From NCBI RefSeq assembly GCF_040215105.1, contig NZ_CP157875.1, positions 3,807,001-3,871,000 on the forward strand: a DNA stretch of 64,000 nt, read 5' to 3'. The stretch comes from Aeromonas veronii. Its GTDB lineage: Bacteria > Pseudomonadota > Gammaproteobacteria > Enterobacterales > Aeromonadaceae. A program made the translations under genes and the position numbers. The notes beneath the pieces were generated by a model. It was not told the origin of the DNA, did no database searches, and worked only from the letters and a program-made list of their open reading frames with translations. Numbering within the stretch: the stretch's first letter is position 1; every line of letters starts with the position of its first letter. Shown here in pieces: positions 27,230 to 35,097 of the stretch.

Positions 27230-28020
27230 AACGGCGCTACTGGGTTCTGGCCCTGGCCACAGTACCTATGGTGGTGCTCAATCTCGTCTGGCAGGAGGCG
27301 CCGACGGCCTCAGCGGGTACCGAGGCCAGTCAGAGCAGTCTCCGCCCGCAGCCGGTGCTGTCAGCGCCCTCCAGGCCCATCTCGACAGATGCGCCATCGT
27401 CTGTGGTCACCAGCAACCAGACGCTCGCCCAGGCACCAGCCCCCAGCTGGCGGGCCCTGCCAGAGGAGGCCGAGGACCAGCTCGCCCGTGACATCCAGGA
27501 GAGCGACCAGCCGCTGGACGCGCGGCTGGAGAATCTGAAAAGCGTGGAGGCGCAGTGGCTGGAGGAGGGAGAGAGCCTGACCTTATTGCAGGGCCGCTAT
27601 GCCCAGGCGCTGGAGCAGTTGGCCAGCGAGAGCGAGCAGATGACCCTGAGCGAGCGCCTGGCCGCCCTGACCCGACTGCAGGACGACTGGGCGGCGCAGT
27701 ACCCAGATTTGGCTTCCGAGCTGTTCAACCCGGACGCCCGATTGCTGCAGGCGCGCCAACTGTGGGGGGATGAGGAGCTGGAGACTGTTAGCCGTCACTT
27801 CCTGCCCGCCGAGCGGGTCGAGGCCAGTCTCGACTTTGCCAGGGCGCACCAGCAGCAGCTGGATCAGCGCGGCCGCTATCAGCAGCAGCTGGCCGAATTG
27901 GAGCAGCAGTTGGCGGCAAGCCAGGGAAGCATGGATTCAGCGCACTGGCAGCAGCACAGGGAGGCGGTACTCGGTCAGTGGCGACGGGACTTCTTCGCCC
28001 AGGAGCAGACCCGCCCCTGA
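27226..28020 (+). CDS. Membrane-anchored helical protein coupled to the sphingomyelinase
   Basis: Not firmly recognised. The 264-residue product has an N-terminal uncleaved-looking helix (YWVLALATVPMVVLNLVW), a Pro/Ser/Thr/Ala-rich linker to about residue 80, and then an entirely helical charged region rich in Leu, Gln, Glu and Arg. This architecture (anchor, variable linker, extended helices with a LFNPDARLLQARQLW segment) resembles lipase-specific foldases (Lif/LimB), but the diagnostic RxxFDY motif is not seen. The 4-base ATGA overlap with the upstream phosphodiesterase implies coupled translation, so a role as its periplasmic folding or secretion helper is a reasonable hypothesis. Confidence 0.6.
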   Translation: MKRRYWVLALATVPMVVLNLVWQEAPTASAGTEASQSSLRPQPVLSAPSRPISTDAPSSVVTSNQTLAQAPAPSWRALPEEAEDQLARDIQESDQPLDARLENLKSVEAQWLEEGESLTLLQGRYAQALEQLASESEQMTLSERLAALTRLQDDWAAQYPDLASELFNPDARLLQARQLWGDEELETVSRHFLPAERVEASLDFARAHQQQLDQRGRYQQQLAELEQQLAASQGSMDSAHWQQHREAVLGQWRRDFFAQEQTRP

Positions 28021-28050
28021 TATCAGAGGCTTCGACCCCTACACATAGAA

Positions 28051-28074
28051 AAAGGGCCCGCATTCGGGCCCTTT
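28051..28074. terminator. Bidirectional terminator
   Basis: Ten-bp AAAGGGCCCG / CGGGCCCTTT stem with a CATT loop between convergent genes, A-rich on the left side and T-containing on the right. Confidence 0.8.
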
Positions 28075-28092
28075 GCTTGTCACTCGACGCTA

Positions 28093-29595
28093 TCAGGCCA
28101 GGGGATAGCTGGCATCCAGTCCATTTTCACAGCGCCAGTTGGCCCACAGCTTGCCATCCGTGCCCATCTGCAGGGTGGCGAAGTTGCGGGTGCGCAGGTA
28201 GACGGGCGCCCCGAACGGCTTGAGGAGTTCGGTGCGGATCAGCCGGCTCTCGTCCAGGTACTCGGGGTTGTCGTTGGTCATGGCCAGGATCCCCATCCAC
28301 TGGAACTGGGTGGGGCACGGGTGGACGATGCCGGAGGAGACCAGCTGATGCAGGTTCAGCACCCCCTCCCGCTTGTCCTGAACGACCCCGAGGCACCCCA
28401 CGTGCACGTCCCCGGACAGGATCAGGGTCTTGGGCTCCAGGCTGGTATTTTTGTCCGCCCTGGCGTTCTTGCGCCGCAGCCGGGCATTGTCCAGCAACCG
28501 CATGATGAGGCGGGCCCGCTCCCCTTCATGGGCCTTGGCGCGCCAGTGATCCTTGAGATCATCGGTCAGCTCCTCCTCCCAGGGAGTGGCGTCCAGCGCC
28601 GCTTCACTGAAGGAGAAATCCCGATAGACCACGGGCACCCCCGTCATCACCAGCAGATCCCCGCTGGTGCAGCCCGCCAGCGCCTCGTTGATCTGATCCC
28701 ACTGGGCCCGGCTCATCACCTGGGTCAGGGTGCGGGTGGCCCGGTTGTCCAGCGCCAGGATCTGGTAGCCTCGGAAGCCGAGCCGCCAGGAGTGATGGCC
28801 CAGACTCTTGTCCAGCAACGCCGCATTGGCGCCGGTGCGCAGTTGGAACAAGCGGAAATATTTGGCGGCGGCAGCATAGATGGCCTGATAGACCTCGCAG
28901 CGCTGCAGATCCTCCGGGTAGCTGCCCCAGCCATCGAAGATGTCGTGATCGTCCCACATCATGGCGCTCGGCACCCGGGAGAGCATGAAGGCCACCTCGA
29001 GACGCCCCCACTGCTTGCAGTAGAGCTCGCAATAGAAGCGATCCAGCTGATCCACCATGGTCTGGGTCGCCTTGCGTTTGACCTTCTCCGCCCTGTCCAG
29101 CTCGTTCCAGGCTTTCAGGGTCGGCACGCTCGTCCAGAGGGAGTCCGCATAGACCTGATCTCCCCCCATCAGCAGCAGGGAGAAGGGATGTGTCTTGTGT
29201 TCGGCGGCGAGCTTGTCCCACATGGCGTAGGGTGCCGGGGTGGAGGTGAGCAGTTTGAAATCGGAAAAACCGTTGCAGGAGGCGTAACCTATCAGCACAC
29301 TCTCCTTCTTTCCTGGCATATAAAACTGCCATTTATCGTATCCACCGAGACCTCGTGCTGGCTGGTCATCCAGCAATATCTCGTAGTCGATGACAGTGCC
29401 TGCCTTCTTGGGACTCGCCTGCCAGACGAATCGCCAGAAGCCCCCTTTCGGGGTGTCCGCCTGCTTGCTGGCGGCCAGCACCTCGCCGTTGATCCTCACG
29501 GCCGCGCGCTTGCAGCTGGCCTGCGCCAGAAAACAGATGCTGTATTGGGTCTCTGATTCGAGCCCCAGCAAGGGCCCCATTACCAGACTGCTCAT
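28093..29595 (-). CDS. PhoD-like metallophosphatase family protein
   Basis: A 500-residue protein of the alkaline phosphatase D-like family. An N-terminal beta-sandwich-like part (to about residue 100) precedes a metallophosphoesterase-type core with IGYASCNG, LLLMGGDQVYAD, AMMWDDHDIFDGWGSYP, and a late SGDVHVGCLG motif holding the metal-binding Asp/His residues. No signal peptide is apparent, so it is predicted to be cytoplasmic, unlike secreted PhoD. The natural substrate is unknown. It is convergent with the sphingomyelinase operon. Confidence 0.85.
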   Translation of the reverse strand: MSSLVMGPLLGLESETQYSICFLAQASCKRAAVRINGEVLAASKQADTPKGGFWRFVWQASPKKAGTVIDYEILLDDQPARGLGGYDKWQFYMPGKKESVLIGYASCNGFSDFKLLTSTPAPYAMWDKLAAEHKTHPFSLLLMGGDQVYADSLWTSVPTLKAWNELDRAEKVKRKATQTMVDQLDRFYCELYCKQWGRLEVAFMLSRVPSAMMWDDHDIFDGWGSYPEDLQRCEVYQAIYAAAAKYFRLFQLRTGANAALLDKSLGHHSWRLGFRGYQILALDNRATRTLTQVMSRAQWDQINEALAGCTSGDLLVMTGVPVVYRDFSFSEAALDATPWEEELTDDLKDHWRAKAHEGERARLIMRLLDNARLRRKNARADKNTSLEPKTLILSGDVHVGCLGVVQDKREGVLNLHQLVSSGIVHPCPTQFQWMGILAMTNDNPEYLDESRLIRTELLKPFGAPVYLRTRNFATLQMGTDGKLWANWRCENGLDASYPLA

Positions 29596-29699
29596 TCGTC
29601 ATCCCTCCATGGTGAAACCCATGGAGCATAGCGAAGCGAGCGCTATTTGATACTGACCAGTTGGGCAAACGGCAAGGGGGGCCCCCTGGCTGCGACAGA

Positions 29700-30920
29700 T
29701 TACGCCTTGCCCTTGAATTGCTTGACGCTGCGCTTTACCTGAGTGCGTCTGTTGGCCTGCTTGTCCCGGGGTGGGCGCTTGCCCTCGCCGCTACCGGGCT
29801 GATCCGTCACCGGGAAACCGGGCAATGCCAGCAGCGCCAGCTCCCGCCCGGTCAGGGTGCGGATGGCGGCCAGCGGTTCGGTCTCGCCATGGCATACCAG
29901 AGAGATAGCCAGCCCGGCGTGCCCCGCCCGTGCAGTGCGGCCGACACGATGCACATAGACGGGGGCACTGACGGGCAAGTCCAGGTTGATCACCACGGGC
30001 AAGGCCTCCACATGGATGCCGCGGGCCATCAGATCCGTAGCCACCAGCACCCGCACCCTGCCGGCCTTGAAATCGGCGAGCACCTGCTCACGGACCCCTT
30101 GTTCCTTATCCCCGTGCAGCGCCGCCACCGCGACACCCGCCTTGATGAGCTTGCGGGCCACCCCGTCTGCGGAGTCGCGAGCACTGATGAACACCAGTAC
30201 CTGGGGCCAGGCATGCTCTTTCAAGAGAGCGACAAGGGCGGGCACTTTGCTGCTCTTGTTCACCAGATAGAGCCGCTCCTCGATATCCTCCGCCACGCCG
30301 TTGAGCGGATCCGTTTCTATACGTCGGGGGGCCCGCAGCAAGCCGCTCACCAGACTCTCCAGCTCGGCCGGCAGAGTGGCGGAGAAGAGCAGGGTCTGGC
30401 GGGCATCGGGCATGGCGCTGAGTATCACCTGGATATCGGGCCAGAATCCCATCTCCAGCAGGCGATCTCCCTCATCCAGCACCAGCATGTGCAGTGCATC
30501 CAGCACCAGAACCTGCTGGCTCAGCAGATCCCGCAATCGGCCCGGTGTCGCCACCAGCAGCTGGGGCCCCAATGCCAGCTCACTCATCTGCTGCTCCTGC
30601 GCCACCCCGCCGCACAGGGTCACGATTCGCAGCCCCAGGGCATCGGCCCCCGTCTTCAGCGCCTCGCTCACCTGGGTCGCCAGTTCCCGGGTCGGCACCA
30701 GCACCACCCCTTGCACCCGGGACGAGGTGGCATCCAGTCGCTGCAACAGGGGGAGTCCGAACGCCAGGGTCTTGCCACTGCCGGTACGGGCCAGTGCCAG
30801 CAGGTCCTCTCCCGCCAATACCGCCGGAATCGCCCGTTGCTGTATGGGCGTCGGTCTTTGCAGGGTGGCAGGCAGGCTAGCCAGCAAGGCGGGATGCAGT
30901 TCGAGTTCGCAGAAGGTCAT
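29700..30920 (-). CDS. DEAD-box ATP-dependent RNA helicase
   Basis: A 406-residue RNA helicase with Q motif (RPTPIQQRAIP, residues 22-32), motif I ARTGSGKT (44-51), Ia PTREL (76-80), Ib TPGR, motif III SAT, and motif VI HRVGRTARAG. Motif II reads DEGD (149-152) instead of DEAD, an uncommon but tolerated change. The C-terminal tail is short and Lys/Arg-rich with no recognisable RNA-binding domain, so it is not a DbpA-type protein. The start at 30920 gives the usual N terminus; the frame extends upstream without a good start. It probably acts in rRNA or mRNA remodelling. Confidence 0.9.
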   Translation of the reverse strand: MTFCELELHPALLASLPATLQRPTPIQQRAIPAVLAGEDLLALARTGSGKTLAFGLPLLQRLDATSSRVQGVVLVPTRELATQVSEALKTGADALGLRIVTLCGGVAQEQQMSELALGPQLLVATPGRLRDLLSQQVLVLDALHMLVLDEGDRLLEMGFWPDIQVILSAMPDARQTLLFSATLPAELESLVSGLLRAPRRIETDPLNGVAEDIEERLYLVNKSSKVPALVALLKEHAWPQVLVFISARDSADGVARKLIKAGVAVAALHGDKEQGVREQVLADFKAGRVRVLVATDLMARGIHVEALPVVINLDLPVSAPVYVHRVGRTARAGHAGLAISLVCHGETEPLAAIRTLTGRELALLALPGFPVTDQPGSGEGKRPPRDKQANRRTQVKRSVKQFKGKA

Positions 30921-31070
30921 GACGTTACATGGATGAAGAAGTGGGAGGCGAAGTCTAGCCAGCGATCCCACGCCAGTGCAACAACCATGGACAATGCCGG
31001 CTCCCTGTGGTGTTCTTTTTATCAATCTGTCCGGGTGGCCATCGGCCCCCTCATTCAGGAGTACAGCTAG

Positions 31071-31631
31071 ATGGACACAGCTTATCCCCGCACTCTCGTT
31101 GCCGCCCTGTTGACCCTTGGCCTGGCCGCCCCCTTCTCTTCCCAGACCGAGGCCTGCGGCTACGACATGCTGGTTGGTGACCCCTTCGCCATGGCCTGGC
31201 CTGGCTCACTGGATGTGGCCATCGCGACCGCCAATGCCATCTCCTCCAACCGGATCTCCCCCATTCCTGCGATGGCGGGAGGGGAAGGCTTCGTGCGAGC
31301 CCAGCAGTGGCTGCTGCAGCTCAAAGACAACCTGCAGCGGGCCGATCAGCCAGGGGGCTTTTTCATCCTGCTGGTGGATTCGGGGCTCTGGTCGAAGATG
31401 AGGGGCAAGGAGGTCTTGCTGCTGCAACTGCACAGTCCAGCCCCCACAGCGCAGGATAGGGTGGTCATGATCAGCGAGGCCGGGCTCAATGCCCTGCTCT
31501 CCAGGCAGATAACGGTCGAGCAGGCGCAACAGCTCGGCGTCCTCACCCTGCCGCAGGATCCGGATCAGCAGCTCGGCCAACACCTGCACCGGGCGCTCGC
31601 CCAGACCGATCCAGCCCTTCAGCAGAGCTGA
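31071..31631 (+). CDS. Exported protein of unknown function
   Basis: Not recognised. The 186-residue product has a signal-like N terminus (LVAALLTLGLAAPFSSQTEA) directly followed by CGYDMLVGDPFAMAWPGSLD and then AIATANAISSNRIS. A stretch suggestive of an alpha/beta fold (GFFILLVDSGLWSKM, EVLLLQLHSP, DRVVMISEAGLNALLSR) follows. It lies alone between the helicase gene and tpx and shares a terminator with tpx. Confidence 0.6.
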   Translation: MDTAYPRTLVAALLTLGLAAPFSSQTEACGYDMLVGDPFAMAWPGSLDVAIATANAISSNRISPIPAMAGGEGFVRAQQWLLQLKDNLQRADQPGGFFILLVDSGLWSKMRGKEVLLLQLHSPAPTAQDRVVMISEAGLNALLSRQITVEQAQQLGVLTLPQDPDQQLGQHLHRALAQTDPALQQS

Positions 31632-31637
31632 TAACAA

Positions 31638-31668
31638 AACGGCCCACTCAAAGCGGGCCGTTCTCTTT
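31638..31668. terminator. Bidirectional terminator between an unknown gene and tpx
   Basis: AACGGCCC / GGGCCGTT stem with a 9-nt loop. On the minus strand it is followed by a T-rich tail (TTTTGTTAT), on the plus strand by TTCTCTTTC, so it can serve both convergent genes. Confidence 0.8.
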
Positions 31669-31700
31669 CAAACCTGTCGTGACAGGCTCTTCGCATCCGA

Positions 31701-32204
31701 TCAGGCCAGTGCGGCCAGGGCTGCGGCGTAGTTCGGCTCATCGGCCACTTCGGCCACCAGCTCGCTGTGCAGAACCTTGTTGTCGGCATCCAGCACCACG
31801 ATGGCACGGGCAGCCAGGCCTACCAGCGGACCGGAGGAGAAGGCCACACCGTAGTCCTGCAGGAAGGAGACACCGCGCAGGGTGGAGAGGTTTACTACCT
31901 TGTCCAGACCTTCGGCGCCACAGAAACGGGCCTGGGCGAACGGCAGATCGGCGGAGATGCACAGCACCACGGCGTTGTTCAGGGAGCTGGCCTGCTCGTT
32001 GAACTTGCGCACTGACGTGGCGCAGGTCGGGGTGTCCACGCTCGGGAAGATGTTCAGGATCTTGCGCTGACCGGCGAAGTTTTCCAGGGTCACATCGGAC
32101 AGATCCTTGGCAACCAGGGAGAAGGGCTTGGCCTGCTCGCCGGCAACGGGGAAGTGACCGGAGACGGAGACAGGGTTGCCTTGCAGGGTGACGGTATTGC
32201 TCAT
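31701..32204 (-). CDS. tpx: Thiol peroxidase
   Basis: Tpx is an atypical 2-Cys peroxiredoxin that reduces lipid and alkyl hydroperoxides using thioredoxin. The 167-residue product has the peroxidatic Cys61 in [14 protein letters not shown] and resolving Cys95 in ARFCGAEGL, the same positions as in E. coli Tpx. The start at 32204 ([12 protein letters not shown]) is the conserved one. No signal peptide is predicted. Confidence 0.97.
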   Translation of the reverse strand: MSNTVTLQGNPVSVSGHFPVAGEQAKPFSLVAKDLSDVTLENFAGQRKILNIFPSVDTPTCATSVRKFNEQASSLNNAVVLCISADLPFAQARFCGAEGLDKVVNLSTLRGVSFLQDYGVAFSSGPLVGLAARAIVVLDADNKVLHSELVAEVADEPNYAAALAALA

Positions 32205-32356
32205 GTTATGTCCTTGATGATTGATTGAGGATCCGGGCTCCCAGTATAGGCCCAGCGGGCAGAGACAAACACCCGACAAGATAAGGGATATCATGGCTTC
32301 GGATCCACACGCAGGATGCGCACCGAACCGTCCCGATGAACGGCGATGACAGGGGC

Positions 32357-32388
32357 TTGACCTTGGACTAAACACCAAGGTTTACACT
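32357..32388 (+). promoter_or_regulatory. MerR-family operator/promoter of zntA
   Basis: TTGACC (32357-32362) and TACACT (32383-32388) are separated by 20 bases. The spacer is filled by the dyad ACCTTGG-N8-CCAAGGT (32360-32381). An overlong spacer with a centred dyad is the hallmark of promoters activated by MerR-type metal sensors such as ZntR or CueR. No regulator gene is adjacent. Confidence 0.78.
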
Positions 32389-32444
32389 CCCCTCAGTCAT
32401 CCAGGATCCCGCATCGGCGGGACCCCTTCCACGAGGAACGCGAT

Positions 32445-34862
32445 ATGAGCAAATCCTGCTGCGGCACTCACCCGGTTGCCGCCCCGATCAAGGCCATCAG
32501 GGCCAGCACCACAGAGCACCACCACGACAGCCACTGCTGCGACAACGCGGCGCCTGTGACGACCTGCAGTGCCAGCCAGCCCCATGAGCATCAGGATCAT
32601 GGCGTCGGCGACCCTCCCGGGGATGAAGAGCCCCCCAGAGGTGGCTGTGCCGACCAGGACTGTTGCACGCCCCCCTCACCCGGGATATCGGCCCATGCCC
32701 ATGATCACACGGCTCACACCGAAGAGGATGAAGAGCCCGCCCCCCTTGGCGAACCGGCACAAGATGCCAGCCGCCATAGCTGGCAGGTACTGGGAATGGA
32801 TTGCCCGAGCTGCGCCCGCAAGATAGAGACCGCCGTCGGCCGGGTGGCCGGTGTGCAGCAGGCCCGCGTGCTGTTCGCCACCGAAAAGCTGGTGGTGGAT
32901 CTCGCCCCCGGCCTCTCCCCCGATCCCGTGACCGCCGCCGTGCGGCAAGCCGGCTTTCAGCTCAAGGGGACAGTCCAGGGCAAGACGGCCGATCAACCCT
33001 CTGCCAGCCCGCTGATGACGCTGCTCGGCAAGTACTGGCAGCCCCTCTCGCTGGCGACCCTGATGCTGGTCGCCGCCCTGCTGCCGGATAGCGTCGGCAA
33101 GCCGCTGTTTGTCCTGGCCACCCTGTGGGGGCTCTGGCCTGTGACCCGCAAGTCTTGGGCCCTGACCAGGAGCGGCTCGCCCTTCGCCATCGAGACCCTG
33201 ATGACGGTCGCCGCCGTCGGCGCTCTCTTCCTCGGTGAGACCGCCGAGGCGGCCATGGTCTTGCTGCTGTTCATGCTGGGGGAACACCTGGAGGCCTATG
33301 CCGCCGGTCGGGCCCGGGCCGGGGTCACCGCCCTGATGGCGCTGGTACCGGACAAGGCGCTGCGCATCCGCAAGACCCCCGAAGGCGAGCTGCGTGAAGA
33401 GGTGGCGGCCGACGAATTGCGCCCCGGCGACCTCATCGAGATAGCCCCCGGTGCCCGGCTGCCTGCCGATGCCCGCCTGCTCGACGCCCTCGGCGCCTTC
33501 GACGAGAGCGCCCTGACCGGCGAGTCCATTCCGGTGGAACGCAAACAAGGGGACAAGGTGCCCGCCGGCAGCCTGGCGGCGGACAGGGTACTGCGCTTGG
33601 AAGTCGTCTCCGAACCCGGCAACAACGCCATCGACCGCATTCTGCACCTGATTGAAGAAGCCGAGAGCCAGCGCGCGCCCATCGAGCGCTTCATCGATCG
33701 CTTCAGCCGCTGGTATACCCCGGCCATGATGCTGGTCGCCCTGCTGGTGGTGCTGGTGCCACCCCTCTTCTTCGGCCAGAGCTGGGATGAGTGGATCTAC
33801 CGCGGGTTGGCGCTCTTGCTCATCGGCTGCCCCTGCGCCTTGGTGATCTCCACCCCGGCGGCGGTCACTTCCGCCCTGGCGGCCGCCACCCGGCAGGGCG
33901 CCCTCATCAAGGGAGGCGCGGCGCTGGAGCGGCTCGCCCACGTCGATACCGTCGCCTTTGACAAGACTGGCACCCTGACCCTGGGCAAGCCACAACTCAC
34001 AGAGCTGATCAGTCTGGATGGCAAACCCGAGTCCGAGTGGCTGGCGCTGGCCGCCGCCATCGAGCAGGGCTCCCACCACCCGCTGGCACGGGCCGTGGTG
34101 GCCGCCGCGAACGAACAGGGGCTAACCCTGTCTACCGCCACAGACCTTCGTGCCCTGCCCGGCATGGGGGTGGAGGGGCGCATCGATGGCCTGCTCTGGC
34201 AACTGCTGGCCCCAAGCCGGGTTGCAGCACTGACCGAGGAGACGGGCGCCAGAATTGCCACGCTCGAACAACAGGGCAAGACAGTCGTTCTGCTCTGCCA
34301 GGAGGGGGCCGCACCAGTCGCTCTGCTGGCCCTGCGCGACCAGATCCGGCCAGACGCCGCTGCGGCACTGCAAGAACTGCACAGCCTGGGGCTGCAGAGC
34401 ATCATGCTGACCGGGGACAATCCCAGAGCCGCCGAGGCCATCGCCACCGAGCTCGGCATGGGCTGGCGTGCTGGCCTGCTGCCGGAAGGCAAGGTGGAGG
34501 AAATTGGCAAGCTGACCCAATCGCAGAAGATCGCCATGATAGGGGATGGCGTCAACGATGCCCCCGCCATGAAGCGAGCCAGCATCGGCATCGCCATGGG
34601 GGGCGGCACCGACGTGGCGCTGGAAACCGCGGATGCGGCCCTGACCCACAACCAGCTCGGTGGCCTTGCCGCCATGATCCGGCTGTCACGGGCCGCGCTC
34701 GCCAATATCCACCAAAACATTGCGCTGGCGCTGGGCCTCAAGGCCATCTTCCTGGTCACCAGTCTGCTGGGCATCACCGGTCTGTGGATAGCCGTGCTGG
34801 CCGATACCGGTGCCACTGCTCTGGTCACCGCCAACGCCCTGCGCCTGCTGCGCAAGCGCTGA
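32445..34862 (+). CDS. zntA: Zn/Cd/Pb-exporting P-type ATPase
   Basis: An 805-residue P1B-type ATPase that pumps divalent soft metals from cytoplasm to periplasm. The heavy-metal-associated domain has GMDCPSC (117-123). The membrane domain carries the CPC motif (IGCPCALVISTPA), phosphorylation motif DKTGTLTLGK, and hinge GDGVNDAPAMK, all typical of the Zn2+/Cd2+/Pb2+ class. Residues 1-110 form an unusual extension rich in His, Cys, Asp and Glu (SCCGTHP, HHHDSHCC, GGCADQDCC, HAHDH) that could act as a metal store or sensor. E. coli ZntA is about 70 residues shorter. A MerR-type operator lies 57 bases upstream of the start. Confidence 0.93.
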   Translation: MSKSCCGTHPVAAPIKAIRASTTEHHHDSHCCDNAAPVTTCSASQPHEHQDHGVGDPPGDEEPPRGGCADQDCCTPPSPGISAHAHDHTAHTEEDEEPAPLGEPAQDASRHSWQVLGMDCPSCARKIETAVGRVAGVQQARVLFATEKLVVDLAPGLSPDPVTAAVRQAGFQLKGTVQGKTADQPSASPLMTLLGKYWQPLSLATLMLVAALLPDSVGKPLFVLATLWGLWPVTRKSWALTRSGSPFAIETLMTVAAVGALFLGETAEAAMVLLLFMLGEHLEAYAAGRARAGVTALMALVPDKALRIRKTPEGELREEVAADELRPGDLIEIAPGARLPADARLLDALGAFDESALTGESIPVERKQGDKVPAGSLAADRVLRLEVVSEPGNNAIDRILHLIEEAESQRAPIERFIDRFSRWYTPAMMLVALLVVLVPPLFFGQSWDEWIYRGLALLLIGCPCALVISTPAAVTSALAAATRQGALIKGGAALERLAHVDTVAFDKTGTLTLGKPQLTELISLDGKPESEWLALAAAIEQGSHHPLARAVVAAANEQGLTLSTATDLRALPGMGVEGRIDGLLWQLLAPSRVAALTEETGARIATLEQQGKTVVLLCQEGAAPVALLALRDQIRPDAAAALQELHSLGLQSIMLTGDNPRAAEAIATELGMGWRAGLLPEGKVEEIGKLTQSQKIAMIGDGVNDAPAMKRASIGIAMGGGTDVALETADAALTHNQLGGLAAMIRLSRAALANIHQNIALALGLKAIFLVTSLLGITGLWIAVLADTGATALVTANALRLLRKR

Positions 34863-34911
34863 TCATGACGGCTAGATCTAACCAGTGATCCCTCACTGGC
34901 TAGGTCAGCCG

Positions 34912-34950
34912 CAACAAAAAGCCGCAACCTTGGGTTGCGGCTTTTTGTTG
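34912..34950. terminator. Terminator after zntA
   Basis: A perfect 18-bp stem (34912-34929 with 34933-34950) and 3-nt loop containing AAAAAGCC/GGCTTTTT. Strong in both directions. Confidence 0.9.
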
Positions 34951-34969
34951 CGGGCGGTGAGACGTAGTC

Positions 34970-35011
34970 AAAAAAATCAAGGCGCGGCTGATGATGGCAG
35001 TCCGCGCCTTG
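34970..35011 (-). terminator. Terminator after the pullulanase gene
   Basis: CAAGGCGCGG / CCGCGCCTTG stem with a 14-nt loop. On the minus strand it is followed by ATTTTTTTGAC. It lies about 90 bases past the pullulanase stop. Confidence 0.75.
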
Positions 35012-35097
35012 TGCTTACGCTCTCGGCTTATCCCACCCTTGGCGAGGTGGAATTCAACCCATGACTGCCGAGTCAGCCATGGGCTCGATGGGTTGGC

